Positions 34,192-43,479 of a stretch of 64,000 nucleotides of DNA are shown here, piece after piece. The stretch lies in contig NZ_SCWB01000014.1 of assembly GCF_004359545.1 (NCBI RefSeq), positions 1 through 64,000 on the forward strand. Reading direction: 5' to 3'. Within the stretch, counting starts at the first letter, position 1, and every line of letters starts with the position of its first letter. The notes beneath the pieces are model-generated. The model was not told the origin of the DNA. It ran no database searches and saw only the letters and a list, made by a program, of their open reading frames with translations. The stretch comes from Macrococcus lamae (lineage in GTDB: Bacteria > Bacillota > Bacilli > Staphylococcales > Staphylococcaceae). Both the position numbers and the translations under genes were made by a program.

Positions 34192-34737
34192 TTACCCATC
34201 ACATTTAATGAGTAACTCAAGACCGTAACGTCTTTCTTCGATGAAAGTACCTCTAGGTGTATTAAAAATATACTTCAAATAGATGAAGTCAATAAACGAG
34301 ATGCCGACATTCACTGAACACAGAAATAAAAAATAGTGCCCATATTCCGGCATAACGATGGCAGCGGCAATGGTTAAAGTAGTAATAATGACAAATGGTA
34401 ACAGTAGCGCAATGATAAAATGAAACTTGCTGACTGGATGATTCACCCGCACATTGATAAGCGGCGGCCATGAGTTTCTTGTAATCTTCTGGATAACAAA
34501 TGATTTCGTATCCCCGATAAAAGCTAATAAATGAAGTAATTTATGAACTGGATATAGGAGGAAGAGCGCGCACAGAAAATAAAGAAAATTGGCATCGCTG
34601 AACTGTCCTCTGACAAACGATATAAAGATCTCAAATGATATCAGGAAAATAACAGTACTGACAATGGCTGAGATGAAGATGATTCTCTGAATACCATACG
34701 TTGTTTTAATATTGAAATTTTTTGTGCATGATAACAC
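34192..34737 (-). CDS. DUF3267-type membrane protein
   Basis: A 181-residue protein with four predicted membrane helices (about residues 18-40, 50-70, 107-130, 138-160). The segment YPVHKLLHLLAF (about 61-72) corresponds to the family's putative zinc-protease helix, with an H-x3-H pattern but without the Glu of a true HExxH. FNTPRGTFIEERRYGLELLI closes the protein. It starts at GTG 34737, eight nt after AAGGAG. The position between prsA and hpr is conserved in staphylococci. The function is unknown. Confidence 0.82.
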   Translation of the reverse strand: MLSCTKNFNIKTTYGIQRIIFISAIVSTVIFLISFEIFISFVRGQFSDANFLYFLCALFLLYPVHKLLHLLAFIGDTKSFVIQKITRNSWPPLINVRVNHPVSKFHFIIALLLPFVIITTLTIAAAIVMPEYGHYFLFLCSVNVGISFIDFIYLKYIFNTPRGTFIEERRYGLELLIKCDG

Positions 34738-34782
34738 GTTAAAAACTCCTTATTTATTAGAAATGTAGTCATATCTTTAGCA

Positions 34783-35328
34783 TTATGCATTATCACTATC
34801 ATTTTCGTCAAGTAGAATTTTCAGCAGGTCATCATGACTCTTGTTCAGCTGTTCAATGAAATCTTTTCCATAAATCTGACCGACCATAAAAGTAATATCA
34901 GTAAAATGAGGTAAGGACAGCATGAATTCGTTGTATTCCTCAGCAGCATCGTAAATCCGATTGTCGATACTATTGTAGCCGACATAAGTCTCATACAGCA
35001 CATCTTTGCCTTTTTGTGTCAGCTCTAAATAGGTGTTTCGTTTATCAAATTCGCTCTTCGGCATCGTTAAATAGCCGCGCTTTTCAAGGTTTTTAGCAAA
35101 GTTGAATACAGTAGAGACGTGCATGACACCATACTGTGAAACTTCAGATATCGTCGCTTTCTCAAGGTTTCTGATGATGATGAGAATATGATGTTCATTG
35201 ATATTCAAATCATACGGCTTGATCCAGTTCTGCCAGTCTTTCTCAACAGTTTTCCATAATGCTTTACTTAGCTGTGAAATTCTATGAGTATATAACATTT
35301 TCTCGATCGTCGCGCGATCTCTTTTCAT
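34783..35328 (-). CDS. hpr: MarR-family regulator Hpr (ScoC)
   Basis: A 181-residue winged-helix regulator. MLYTHRISQLSKALWKTVEKDW is the dimerisation start and the helix-turn-helix is ATISEVSQYGVMHVSTVFNFAKNLEKRGYL (about residues 57-86). The wing is in DKRNTYLELTQKGKD. In Bacillus, ScoC represses protease and transport genes. AAGGAGGT precedes the ATG. Its neighbours prsA, hit and ecsAB match the Bacillus arrangement. Confidence 0.9.
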   Translation of the reverse strand: MKRDRATIEKMLYTHRISQLSKALWKTVEKDWQNWIKPYDLNINEHHILIIIRNLEKATISEVSQYGVMHVSTVFNFAKNLEKRGYLTMPKSEFDKRNTYLELTQKGKDVLYETYVGYNSIDNRIYDAAEEYNEFMLSLPHFTDITFMVGQIYGKDFIEQLNKSHDDLLKILLDENDSDNA

Positions 35329-35351
35329 TGCCTGACCTCCTTGATATAAAG

Positions 35352-35381
35352 AAAAGCATGATGTTATGCATCATGCTTTTT
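35352..35381 (-). terminator. Terminator of the YtxH-like/hit transcript
   Basis: AAAAGCATGAT-GTTATGC-ATCATGCTTTT hairpin with a T tail on the minus strand. It lies 20 bp upstream of hpr and shares its space with the hpr leader. Confidence 0.75.
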
Positions 35382-35412
35382 AAACTCACTTATTATTATT
35401 TTAGCATAGCTA

Positions 35413-35769
35413 TTATTTTTTTGAAAACGTTTGTTTCACTTCATCAGCGCGATTTTTCACATTTTCAACATTCGATTTAATGTGTGTAATGTTAGGGTCA
35501 ATATCACTTTTATACGTGGCAATCATCGATTTTACTTCATCGCCCATCGTCTTCATGACAGCCTGACTTTCATTTTTTGTTTTCATCACATAATCTTTAA
35601 CTTCAGTCGCTTCGATTTTCAGCTGATGAAGTAATGACTTTGTTTCATAAGAATTTGAGACGAAGTTCTGTTCAACTTCATGCTGAGGACGAGGCGATCT
35701 CATCATTCCTGTGATGATGCCTGTTGCAACACCTGTCGTAAAGCCGAATAGCACGGTTCTTAATTTCAT
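35413..35769 (-). CDS. YtxH/YhaH-like small anchored protein
   Basis: A 118-residue protein with one N-terminal hydrophobic segment (TVLFGFTTGVATGIITGMM, about residues 4-22) and a Lys/Glu-rich helical remainder, likely a coiled coil (VKNRADEVKQTFSKK at the end). The ATG at 35769 has GGAGG nine nt upstream; a longer reading frame has no such site. It corresponds in place and shape to Bacillus YhaH next to hit. YtxH-type proteins are general-stress, membrane-bound proteins of unknown mechanism. Confidence 0.82.
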   Translation of the reverse strand: MKLRTVLFGFTTGVATGIITGMMRSPRPQHEVEQNFVSNSYETKSLLHQLKIEATEVKDYVMKTKNESQAVMKTMGDEVKSMIATYKSDIDPNITHIKSNVENVKNRADEVKQTFSKK

Positions 35770-35816
35770 GTTAATTCCTCCAATATTTTTGTTAGTTATA
35801 CCCCAGAACGAGATTA

Positions 35817-36230
35817 TCAACCATTGTTAATCTTATTCAGAAGTTCTGTCATGTCAGCCGGGTCAACGTTATGTGTCTCCCAGTGATAGCCGAATCCGTC
35901 CATCTCATGCTGATAACGAGGCATAATATGGAAATGCAGATGGAAAACGCTTTGATCAGCGAAGCTCCGATTATTCTGGATGATATTAATACCATCTGGT
36001 TTTAATGCTGAATCAATCTGTTGTGCCACTTTTCGGACAGTGGTGATTGTATGCTGCAGCACTTCAGTATCAGTACTGAGCAGATCGTCACTATGCTGTT
36101 TCGGAACGACGAGAGTATGACCTTTTGATACTTGTGATATGTCGAGAAAAGCAAGTGTATGCTCATCCTCGTAAATTTTATAGGCTGGAATTTCACCGTT
36201 GATGATCTTGCAGAAAATACATGTTGTCAT
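35817..36230 (-). CDS. hit: HIT-family nucleotide hydrolase
   Basis: A 137-residue histidine-triad protein. The catalytic HLHFHIMPR (about residues 97-105) gives the H-x-H-x-H pattern. CIFCKIINGEIPAYKIYEDE is the typical start with two zinc-like cysteines, and DISQVSKGHTLVVPK is conserved. Such proteins hydrolyse nucleoside phosphoramidates or dinucleotides. ATG 36230 follows GGAGGG. It is divergent from ecsA with a shared 100-bp promoter region. Confidence 0.93.
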   Translation of the reverse strand: MTTCIFCKIINGEIPAYKIYEDEHTLAFLDISQVSKGHTLVVPKQHSDDLLSTDTEVLQHTITTVRKVAQQIDSALKPDGINIIQNNRSFADQSVFHLHFHIMPRYQHEMDGFGYHWETHNVDPADMTELLNKINNG

Positions 36231-36339
36231 ATGAGTCCCTCCAATCATTTAGTGATATTATATCATTTAATTGATTTCGATAGGAGAATGGATAAGTTAT
36301 TTGATACAATATGAATTAAAGAAAAGTGGAGGTGCGCGT

Positions 36340-37077
36340 GTGACTGTAGAAGTAAAACAGCTGACCGGTGGTTATGGTAACCAGCCGGTCGTCCATGATA
36401 TTAATTTCACATTACAGAAAGGTCAGATTGTCGGTCTGATCGGGTTGAACGGTGCCGGTAAGAGCACAACGATAAAACATATGCTTGGCCTGCTGAGACC
36501 GATGGAAGGGGAAATTTTCATCGATGACTTATCGTTGAATACATCACCTTATGATTATCGAAAGCAAGTAACCTACATTCCGGAATCACCAGTGCTTTAT
36601 GATGAACTGACATTGGAAGAGCATATAGACATGACAGCGATGGCCTATGGACTTTCTAAAGACGAGGCGAGAGAGAGAAGTATGCCGCTTCTTGAAATAT
36701 TCAGATTGCAGGATAAACTGAAGCAGTTTCCTCAGAACTTCTCTAAAGGGATGAAACAGAAGGTGATGATCATCTGCGCCTTTTTAAGCAGACCGAAACT
36801 ACATATTATTGATGAGCCGTTTCTAGGGCTTGATCCGCTTGGAATTCAGTCGATGCTTGAACTGATGGTCAGCGCAAGAGAAGATGGACGGACAGTGCTG
36901 ATGAGCACTCACATTTTAGCGACGGCTGAGAAGTATTGTGACTATTTTCTGATTATGCATCAGGGAAGACTTGTTGCTAAAGGAAATATGCATGAGTTGC
37001 AGGATCAGCTTCACATGCCAGGTCAGTCACTTGATGATATCTACATCCGTCTGACACAAGGTGAAGTCAATGTTTAA
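36340..37077 (+). CDS. ecsA: ABC transporter ATP-binding protein EcsA
   Basis: A 245-residue ABC ATPase. Walker A is GLNGAGKST, the signature region FSKGMKQKVMIICAF, Walker B LHIIDEPFLGLDP and the H-loop MSTHIL. Start GTG 36340 lies 7 nt after GGAGG. This gives the usual family length; an ATG 69 bp upstream has no ribosome site. EcsAB in Bacillus affects protein secretion and intramembrane proteolysis. The export substrate is unsettled. It overlaps ecsB by 8 bp. Confidence 0.93.
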   Translation: MTVEVKQLTGGYGNQPVVHDINFTLQKGQIVGLIGLNGAGKSTTIKHMLGLLRPMEGEIFIDDLSLNTSPYDYRKQVTYIPESPVLYDELTLEEHIDMTAMAYGLSKDEARERSMPLLEIFRLQDKLKQFPQNFSKGMKQKVMIICAFLSRPKLHIIDEPFLGLDPLGIQSMLELMVSAREDGRTVLMSTHILATAEKYCDYFLIMHQGRLVAKGNMHELQDQLHMPGQSLDDIYIRLTQGEVNV

Positions 37078-38287
37078 TGCACGGACGCTGTTTGATAAAC
37101 GGTCGACTGATAATAGAAAAGAAGTGCTGCACTACAGCAGATTTATTTTTAACGGTCATTTCATATTGTTTCTGTCAGTGGCATTTGGAGCTTTGATGCT
37201 GCAGTACAGCGATCTACTTAAACATCTGCCTCGCGGTATTAACTACCACTTTATCATTGCCTTACTGTTATCAGTGAGTGCGATTGCATCACTCAGAACT
37301 TATTTCAAGGAAGCGGACCAAGTCTTTCTGCTGGCATACGAAAAGCAGTTGAACTCATATGTGAAGAAGTCCATTATGGCAGCATTTATAAAACAGGCCG
37401 TGATATGGACTATACTGTTTGCATTATTATTTCCGTTGTATCAGGCAGGATCTCATTTCTATCCAATAGGTATGGCATGCGCTTATGTATTCGGGCTTGT
37501 CGCGATGAAGCTCGGTCTATTCGTCCGCTGGTCAGCGATGAAGCTTGGTATGAGCAATATGGCTGTCAACATTCTGTTGTTTCTTATATTGATGGCGGGC
37601 ATTTATAATTCACTTGAAGGTGTTTATTTCACAGCGCTTGGTGAACTGGCCTTTTTAGCGGGTCTGTTATACTTGATGAATCATATTACGAAGAATTATG
37701 TATTTAACTGGGAGACAGTAATCGATTATGAACATGAGCTGACGCAGCGGCAGTATAAGACGATTAATATGTTTACTGATGTCAAAGGACTGAAAGACAA
37801 TGTCAGACGTCGTCGTTTCCTGGATGGCCTGCTTAAACAGCCGGACAGAAAATATAATCAAAAGAGCATGTTTCTCTATCTGTTCAAGCGTAATTTTGTC
37901 CGCAGTAAAGATGCCTTCTGGATCATCATCAGGTTAGTCGTGATTGGCGGCTTAATCATCTGGCTTGTACGGCAGCCTATTATCGCAGCGATCATCGGTA
38001 TTTTTCTTATTTATATTGTTGTGCTGCAGTCCTCGCAGTTCTATAAACAGCAGGCTTATCAATTATGGCCGCAAGTCTGGCCGGTACGTGAAGAGTTGGT
38101 CATCGATGGTTTCAGACAGTTTTTATGGCAGCTGTCACTCGTTACGGCGATTGTCATTACGTTAATCTACGTGGCATTCTATCCGGGTCATTTTTATTAT
38201 GCGGCAGCCTTCTTTATAATCATGTGGTGGACCAATCAGCAGGTAATGAACAAACTAAAGAAGAAGATGACATTGCTGAAAGACTAA
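37070..38287 (+). CDS. ecsB: ABC transporter permease EcsB
   Basis: A 405-residue membrane protein with helices in two groups (about residues 25-45, 58-75, 103-125, 130-150, 165-200, then 285-320 and 345-390) and a basic cytoplasmic stretch between (VRRRRFLDGLLKQPDRKYNQ). It matches EcsB in length and pairing. ATG 37070 has AAGGTGA upstream; a GTG 9 bp earlier is also in frame. No ecsC gene follows, as in staphylococci, and the transcript ends at the hairpin pair before traP. Confidence 0.92.
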   Translation: MFNARTLFDKRSTDNRKEVLHYSRFIFNGHFILFLSVAFGALMLQYSDLLKHLPRGINYHFIIALLLSVSAIASLRTYFKEADQVFLLAYEKQLNSYVKKSIMAAFIKQAVIWTILFALLFPLYQAGSHFYPIGMACAYVFGLVAMKLGLFVRWSAMKLGMSNMAVNILLFLILMAGIYNSLEGVYFTALGELAFLAGLLYLMNHITKNYVFNWETVIDYEHELTQRQYKTINMFTDVKGLKDNVRRRRFLDGLLKQPDRKYNQKSMFLYLFKRNFVRSKDAFWIIIRLVVIGGLIIWLVRQPIIAAIIGIFLIYIVVLQSSQFYKQQAYQLWPQVWPVREELVIDGFRQFLWQLSLVTAIVITLIYVAFYPGHFYYAAAFFIIMWWTNQQVMNKLKKKMTLLKD

Positions 38288-38302
38288 TGCATCTATCGAT
38301 TT

Positions 38303-38357
38303 AAAATATGGCTCAATATTCAACAAAAATTGAGCCATATTTTGATTTATGGCTCAA
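38303..38357. terminator. Two overlapping terminators sharing one arm
   Basis: TATGGCTCAA occurs at 38307-38316 and 38348-38357, and its complement TTGAGCCATA at 38330-38339. Arms 1+2 form a plus-strand hairpin (extended to AAAATATGGCTCAAT, then TTTTG) for ecsB. Arms 3+2 form a minus-strand hairpin with an ATTTTTG tail for traP. Only one hairpin can use the middle arm at a time. Confidence 0.85.
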
Positions 38358-38360
38358 AAT

Positions 38361-38858
38361 TCAATCTGTTATTGGTCGCAGTAGTTTTGTGAAATGAATA
38401 TTAGAGATGAAATCTGCTGTTTCATACTGCTTAAGTACCGCATTTTCATAATGCTCGCGGTAAACCGAGCTTTTCCTGAAATCGTCAAGCATGTCTTCAT
38501 CCTGAAACTGTAGAGCAACACAGTATGTCTGGCCGCGCAGTGGTCTGAGCAGACGATAAGCTATGTAGCCGTCATACTCAGCGAAGTTCTTCTCTCCAGT
38601 CAACCTGCTCTCTGCTGCTTTTCTCCGTTCATCGCTGACTTGGAAGTAACGCAGCATCAAAGGCGCATCATCAGTCATTGAACCATCACTTTCAACGACT
38701 TCGAATGATTCAGGAGAACTGAAGACAGATTTCTCTGTAGTTTCCTCATATAAGATAATATCTTCCTGACCGGCATATTTCATTAATGTCCGGTCATTAT
38801 TGTTATCAATCAATCTCTGCATATAGTATTCAGAACCATGTGTTAAATAAGTATACAT
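38361..38858 (-). CDS. traP: TRAP family protein (antibiotic-biosynthesis-monooxygenase-like fold)
   Basis: A 165-residue protein clearly related to staphylococcal TRAP: YGGF/YDGYIAYRLLRPLRGQTY and DDFRKSSVYREHYEN resemble the S. aureus segments YRLLRP and FKDHF. The C-terminal half is a dimeric ABM fold related to heme-degrading HmoB. The His-His pair in the middle of S. aureus TRAP is absent here (DDAPLML), while the His of YREHYE is kept. ATG 38858 has AAAGGAG at good spacing. It is divergent from hemE, which fits a heme-related role more than quorum sensing. Confidence 0.85.
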   Translation of the reverse strand: MYTYLTHGSEYYMQRLIDNNNDRTLMKYAGQEDIILYEETTEKSVFSSPESFEVVESDGSMTDDAPLMLRYFQVSDERRKAAESRLTGEKNFAEYDGYIAYRLLRPLRGQTYCVALQFQDEDMLDDFRKSSVYREHYENAVLKQYETADFISNIHFTKLLRPITD

Positions 38859-38995
38859 CTCATTCACTCCTTTATTAATATCTTACCCAATTATTTTGTA
38901 TTATGTCAGTTTTATGACAAATGCATATTCGAGAGCGGCTTAATTATGGTTGTGTTAAAATAATTTATAATCATTATTAAGTAGGAGGAATAGCT

Positions 38996-40039
38996 TTGAA
39001 GCCGTTCAACGATACAATTTTAAAGGCTGCGTATGGTGAGAAAACAACGCATACGCCGGTCTGGTTCATGCGTCAAGCTGGCCGTAGTCAGCCAGAGTAC
39101 AGAAAAATCAAGGAAACACATTCTTTATTTGAGATTACACATGATCCAGAGCTATGTGCCTACGTCACGAAGCTGCCGGTCGATCAGTACAATACGGATG
39201 CGGCTATTCTATACAAAGATATTATGTCACCACTTGGTGCACTTGGTGTAGATGTGGAAATTAAGTCAGGCATCGGTCCGGTCATAGGCAATCCGATCCG
39301 TCATATCAGTGACGTTCAGAAACTAGGGGAAATTAACCCGGAACAAGATGTGCCTTATATCCTTGATACGATAAAATTACTGACGACTGAACAGTTGAAT
39401 GTCCCTTTGATCGGTTTTACAGGTGCACCGTTTACGCTTGCGAGCTATATGATAGAAGGCGGGCCGTCAAAGAATTATAATAAGACTAAGGCATTTATGT
39501 ATGAGCAGCCTGAAAGCTGGCATCTACTGATGGAGAAGCTAAGTGACATGTGTATCACCTATACACATGCTCAGATTGATGCGGGCTGTAAGATGATTCA
39601 AGTGTTCGATTCATGGGTCGGTGCACTTAACCGTGAAGATTACCGTACATTCATTGCGCCTCATATGCAGCGTATTTTTACAGGCATTAAAGAAAAAAAT
39701 GTACCGGTAACGACATTCGGTGTCGGGGCAAGCCACTTAATAGAAGAATGGAATGCGCTGCCGGTTGACGTGGTTGGTCTTGACTGGCGCCTTCAGATTG
39801 AAGAAGCACGTGAAAAAGGAATCACTAAAACATTACAGGGCAACCTGGATCCTGCGATTCTGCTTGCGCCTTGGGCAGTAATTGAAGAACGTCTGAAACG
39901 CATTTTAGATCAAGGGCTGCAGTCAGACAGCTATATCTTTAATTTAGGGCACGGGGTATTTCCGGAAGTTAAGCCTGATACATTAAGACGTGTATCTGAA
40001 TTTGTCCATACGTATTCAGCAGATTACAAATCGAAGTAA
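38996..40039 (+). CDS. hemE: Uroporphyrinogen III decarboxylase
   Basis: A 347-residue barrel enzyme converting uroporphyrinogen III to coproporphyrinogen III. The N-terminal signature [17 protein letters not shown] (about residues 20-36) supplies substrate Arg residues. [17 protein letters not shown] and GVDWRL-like [13 protein letters not shown] are conserved. It starts at TTG 38996, eight nt after GGAGGA, and begins the hemE-hemH-hemY operon with 13-bp and 6-bp spacers. Confidence 0.95.
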   Translation: MKPFNDTILKAAYGEKTTHTPVWFMRQAGRSQPEYRKIKETHSLFEITHDPELCAYVTKLPVDQYNTDAAILYKDIMSPLGALGVDVEIKSGIGPVIGNPIRHISDVQKLGEINPEQDVPYILDTIKLLTTEQLNVPLIGFTGAPFTLASYMIEGGPSKNYNKTKAFMYEQPESWHLLMEKLSDMCITYTHAQIDAGCKMIQVFDSWVGALNREDYRTFIAPHMQRIFTGIKEKNVPVTTFGVGASHLIEEWNALPVDVVGLDWRLQIEEAREKGITKTLQGNLDPAILLAPWAVIEERLKRILDQGLQSDSYIFNLGHGVFPEVKPDTLRRVSEFVHTYSADYKSK

Positions 40040-40052
40040 GGAGTTTTATGTA

Positions 40053-40988
40053 ATGAAAAAAAGAGGATTACTAGTAATGGCGTACGGCACGCCTTACAAA
40101 GAAGAAGATATTGAACCGTATTACACACATATCAGACACGGCAGAAAACCATCCGAAGAAAGTCTTCAGGACTTAAAAGACCGCTACAAAGCAATCGGCG
40201 GCATCTCCCCGCTCGCCGGCACAACAGAACGTCAGGCTGAAGCACTGCGCGATGCGTTGAACAAACAGAGTAAGGACTTTGAATATGTTCTTTACATCGG
40301 TCTTAAACATATTGCACCGTTCATCGAGGATGCAGTGAAACAGATGCACGATGACGGTATTGAAGAAGCGGTGACGATTGTTCTCGCTCCTCATTATTCA
40401 ACGTTCTCTGTTGCCTCATATAATGAACGTGCAGCAGAAGAAGCATCTAAATATGGTATTAAACTAACACACGTCAAAGACTTTTACCGTCAGCAGAAGT
40501 TCATTACATTCTGGCGCAACCAAGTGGACGATACATTGAAATCAATTCCGGACGATGAATTAAATGAGACTGTTCTCATCGTCAGTGCACACAGTCTGCC
40601 GGAGAAGATTAAAGAGAAGGGTGACCCGTATCCTGATCAGTTGACAGATACAGCACGGTTAATCAGTGATGTCTCGCAGATCAGAAATGTAGCAATTGGC
40701 TGGCAGTCAGAAGGTAACACACCTGACCCATGGCTGGGACCGGATGTCCAGGATCTAACCCGTGAATTATACCGTCAGCATGGATATAAACATTTCATCT
40801 ATACACCAGTCGGTTTCGTCTGTGAACATTTAGAAGTGCTGTATGATAATGATGTTGAATGCAAAAATGTCTGTCATGAAGTCGGTGCAGTATACCACCG
40901 GCCAGCAATGCCTGATACACACCAATTGTTCATTGAATCCATGGTCGATGAAATCAACTCAGTACTCAAAACACAGGAAATGAAGTGA
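40053..40988 (+). CDS. hemH: Coproporphyrin III ferrochelatase (CpfC)
   Basis: A 311-residue ferrochelatase. RGLLVMAYGTP opens the Rossmann-like half. The metal-site histidine is in SAHSLPEK (about residues 180-187) and the glutamate in CEHLEVLYDND (about 263-273). Actinobacterial and Firmicute enzymes insert iron into coproporphyrin III rather than protoporphyrin. ATG 40053 follows TAAGGAG; a nearby out-of-frame ATG is ignored. Confidence 0.95.
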   Translation: MKKRGLLVMAYGTPYKEEDIEPYYTHIRHGRKPSEESLQDLKDRYKAIGGISPLAGTTERQAEALRDALNKQSKDFEYVLYIGLKHIAPFIEDAVKQMHDDGIEEAVTIVLAPHYSTFSVASYNERAAEEASKYGIKLTHVKDFYRQQKFITFWRNQVDDTLKSIPDDELNETVLIVSAHSLPEKIKEKGDPYPDQLTDTARLISDVSQIRNVAIGWQSEGNTPDPWLGPDVQDLTRELYRQHGYKHFIYTPVGFVCEHLEVLYDNDVECKNVCHEVGAVYHRPAMPDTHQLFIESMVDEINSVLKTQEMK

Positions 40989-40994
40989 CCTCTC

Positions 40995-42377
40995 ATGAAA
41001 AAAGTAGCAGTCATCGGGGCAGGAATTACCGGCTTATCAGCGGCATATTATCTGCAGCAGCAAAGTGACGCTCAAATTGACATCATTGAACAATCAAAAC
41101 GCCCAGGGGGCAAGATTAAGACCTATCAGCGTGACGGCTATACGATTGAGCTCGGTCCTGAGTCATATTTAGCCCGCAAAACGATTATGACAGAGCTTGC
41201 TGAAGAACTCGGCATGGCAGATGAACTGGTGACGAATAACACAGGTCAGTCTTATATTTATGCACGTAATCAGCTGTTCCCGATGCCTAGCGGCTCAGTC
41301 ATGGGCATCCCGACTGAGCTGAAACCTTTTATAAAGACTGGTCTGCTGTCACCGGCAGGTAAACTTCGCGTGGGAATGGATTATTTCATCAAGCCGAAAG
41401 AAATGACGACAGACGTGTCAGTCGGCGCATTCTTTCGGAAACGCCTTGGCAATGAAGCACTTGAGAATTTAATCGAGCCGCTGCTGTCAGGTATTTACGG
41501 TGCAGATATTGACAAGCTGAGTCTGAAATCGACATTTCCGAATTTCAAGGAGCAGGAAGAGAAGCACGGCAGCCTGATTAAAGGTATGCGTATCCAAAAA
41601 AGCAGTGCACCAAAATCTACAGGCAAACCAAAAGGACAGTTCCGGCAGTTCCTTAACGGTCTGCAGAGCTTCATCGATAAACTGGCAGAAACAGTGACAG
41701 CCCAAGGTGCAGCTATTCATTACCAAAGTGCGGTCACAGGCATCGAATACCGTAACAATCAGTACGCGGTGATGGTGAATGATGTTGAAAAACACTATGA
41801 TGGAGTGATTATCGCGGTGCCTCATACGGTGTTCAGCAAGTGGTTTATTGATGCGCCGCTGCGTTATTTCAAACATATGGCTGCTACTAGCGTTGCCACT
41901 GTTGTCATGGCATTTGACGAAAATCAGGTGAACAATGAAGAGAACGGCACAGGTTTTGTGATTGCCCGTAATTCAGATACTGTGATCACTGCATGTACAT
42001 GGACCGATAAAAAATGGGCTCATTCAGCACCAGCTGGCAAAGTGCTGCTCCGCGCCTATGTCGGTAGACCAGGGGATAATGTGGTGAAAAACCACTCTGA
42101 CGAAGAACTTGTTAAGCTTGCGAGACATGACCTTGATAAAATGATGCACATTAAAGGTGAGCCTGAATTCACTATTGTTACACGACTGATGCAAAGTATG
42201 CCGCAGTATGAAGTCGGGCATATTGACCGTGTGAAAGTGGTAAGAGAGTATGTAGAGAAACAATACCCGGGATTATGGCTTGCTGGAGCTTCATTTGAAG
42301 CGGTCGGTCTTCCAGACTGTGTCAAGCAGGGGAAAGAAGCAGCGACAGCCTTAGCCGTTGAATTAAATCATCATTAA
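40995..42377 (+). CDS. hemY: Coproporphyrinogen III oxidase, FAD-dependent (CgoX)
   Basis: A 460-residue flavoprotein oxidising coproporphyrinogen III to coproporphyrin III with oxygen. The FAD dinucleotide motif GAGITGLSAAYYL starts at residue 7. GGKIKTYQRDGYTIELGPESY and the C-terminal LAGASFEAVGLPDCVKQG are typical. It completes the hemEHY set; the last enzyme, HemQ, is not in the window. Spacing of 6 bp after hemH indicates cotranscription. Confidence 0.95.
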   Translation: MKKVAVIGAGITGLSAAYYLQQQSDAQIDIIEQSKRPGGKIKTYQRDGYTIELGPESYLARKTIMTELAEELGMADELVTNNTGQSYIYARNQLFPMPSGSVMGIPTELKPFIKTGLLSPAGKLRVGMDYFIKPKEMTTDVSVGAFFRKRLGNEALENLIEPLLSGIYGADIDKLSLKSTFPNFKEQEEKHGSLIKGMRIQKSSAPKSTGKPKGQFRQFLNGLQSFIDKLAETVTAQGAAIHYQSAVTGIEYRNNQYAVMVNDVEKHYDGVIIAVPHTVFSKWFIDAPLRYFKHMAATSVATVVMAFDENQVNNEENGTGFVIARNSDTVITACTWTDKKWAHSAPAGKVLLRAYVGRPGDNVVKNHSDEELVKLARHDLDKMMHIKGEPEFTIVTRLMQSMPQYEVGHIDRVKVVREYVEKQYPGLWLAGASFEAVGLPDCVKQGKEAATALAVELNHH

Positions 42378-42421
42378 TACAAATTCCTATTTGCATGACT
42401 ATCACGCTCTGGAGGATGACT

Positions 42422-43402
42422 ATGAAATTTATAAGTAATAATAACATCACTGATCCTGCAATTAACCTGGCAATGGAAGAGTATGTTCTGACAAACCTGA
42501 CAGACGATTCATATTTTCTGTTTTATATCAACGAACCGTCCATCATTATCGGTAAAAACCAGAACACTTACGCAGAAGTCAATCAGGCTTATGTGGATGA
42601 ACACCATATTCATGTTATTCGTCGTATTTCAGGTGGAGGCGCTGTCTACCATGATCTCGGTAACTTGAACTTCAGCTTTGTGACGAAGGCAGATGAAGAT
42701 AGTTTTCATAATTTCAAACGATTTACGATGCCTATTGTTGAAGCATTGAATGAAATGGGAGTGGCAGCCGAACTGTCGGGCCGCAATGATCTGCAGGTCG
42801 GCGAGCGTAAAATATCAGGCAATGCGATGTTTCAGACTAAAGATAGAATGTTCTCGCACGGTACGCTGATGCTGAACAGCGATATTGAAGAAGTTGTACG
42901 CAGTCTGACCGTTAAAGAAGAGAAACTGATTACGAAAGGCATTCGGTCTATCCGTTCACGTGTCGCAAATATATCAGAGTTCCTCGATGAACCGATTACG
43001 ATAGAAGACTTCAAGCAGCACTTATTGAACCATATTTTTCAAGGCAATGTAGAAGAATATGTGCTGACTGATGAGGACTGGGCTGCTATTCATCAATTAA
43101 GCAGAGAGAAGTATCAGACGTTTGAATGGAACTACGGAAAGAATCCTCAGTATAACTACGAAGTGCGGCAGAAGTTCCCAGGAGGACTACTGGAACTGAA
43201 GATGAATGTTAAAAAAGGAATCATCGAAGACATAAGAATCTATGGAGATTTCTTTGGAGTCGGTGAGATCGCTGATATTGAACAGCGGTTGGTTGGTGCT
43301 GCCCATCAAAAGCAGACGATTGCTGACCAGCTTCGCGAGATTGACTTTGCACATTATTTCGGCAGAGTCACTGAAGAAGAGTTTTTAAGTTTATTGTCAT
43401 AA
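42422..43402 (+). CDS. lplA: Lipoate-protein ligase A
   Basis: A 326-residue ligase attaching lipoate to E2 and GcvH proteins. RRISGGGAVYHDLGNLNFSF (about residues 68-87) is the lipoate/ATP site and SGNAMFQTKDRMFSHGTLML carries the catalytic Lys region. The C-terminal accessory domain is included, as in full-length LplA. ATG 42422 follows TGGAGG. The spacer to hemY is 44 bp with no terminator, so readthrough from the heme operon is possible. Confidence 0.94.
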   Translation: MKFISNNNITDPAINLAMEEYVLTNLTDDSYFLFYINEPSIIIGKNQNTYAEVNQAYVDEHHIHVIRRISGGGAVYHDLGNLNFSFVTKADEDSFHNFKRFTMPIVEALNEMGVAAELSGRNDLQVGERKISGNAMFQTKDRMFSHGTLMLNSDIEEVVRSLTVKEEKLITKGIRSIRSRVANISEFLDEPITIEDFKQHLLNHIFQGNVEEYVLTDEDWAAIHQLSREKYQTFEWNYGKNPQYNYEVRQKFPGGLLELKMNVKKGIIEDIRIYGDFFGVGEIADIEQRLVGAAHQKQTIADQLREIDFAHYFGRVTEEEFLSLLS

Positions 43403-43403
43403 T

Positions 43404-43450
43404 AAAAAAGATGTTATTCATTTCCGGTAGAAGTGAGTAACATCTTTTTT
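43404..43450. terminator. Bidirectional terminator between lplA and the IDEAL gene
   Basis: AAAAAAGATGTTA and TAACATCTTTTTT flank an imperfect inner stem TTCATTTC-CGGTA-GAAGTGAG. Confidence 0.9.
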
Positions 43451-43479
43451 ATATATAGTGATTATAATGACTGTTCAAT

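Noticed and set aside
38904-38919. TGTCA-N6-TGACA inverted repeat between traP and hemE as an operator
   Set aside because: Arms are only 5 bp in an AT-rich spacer, so chance is likely; not strong enough to list.
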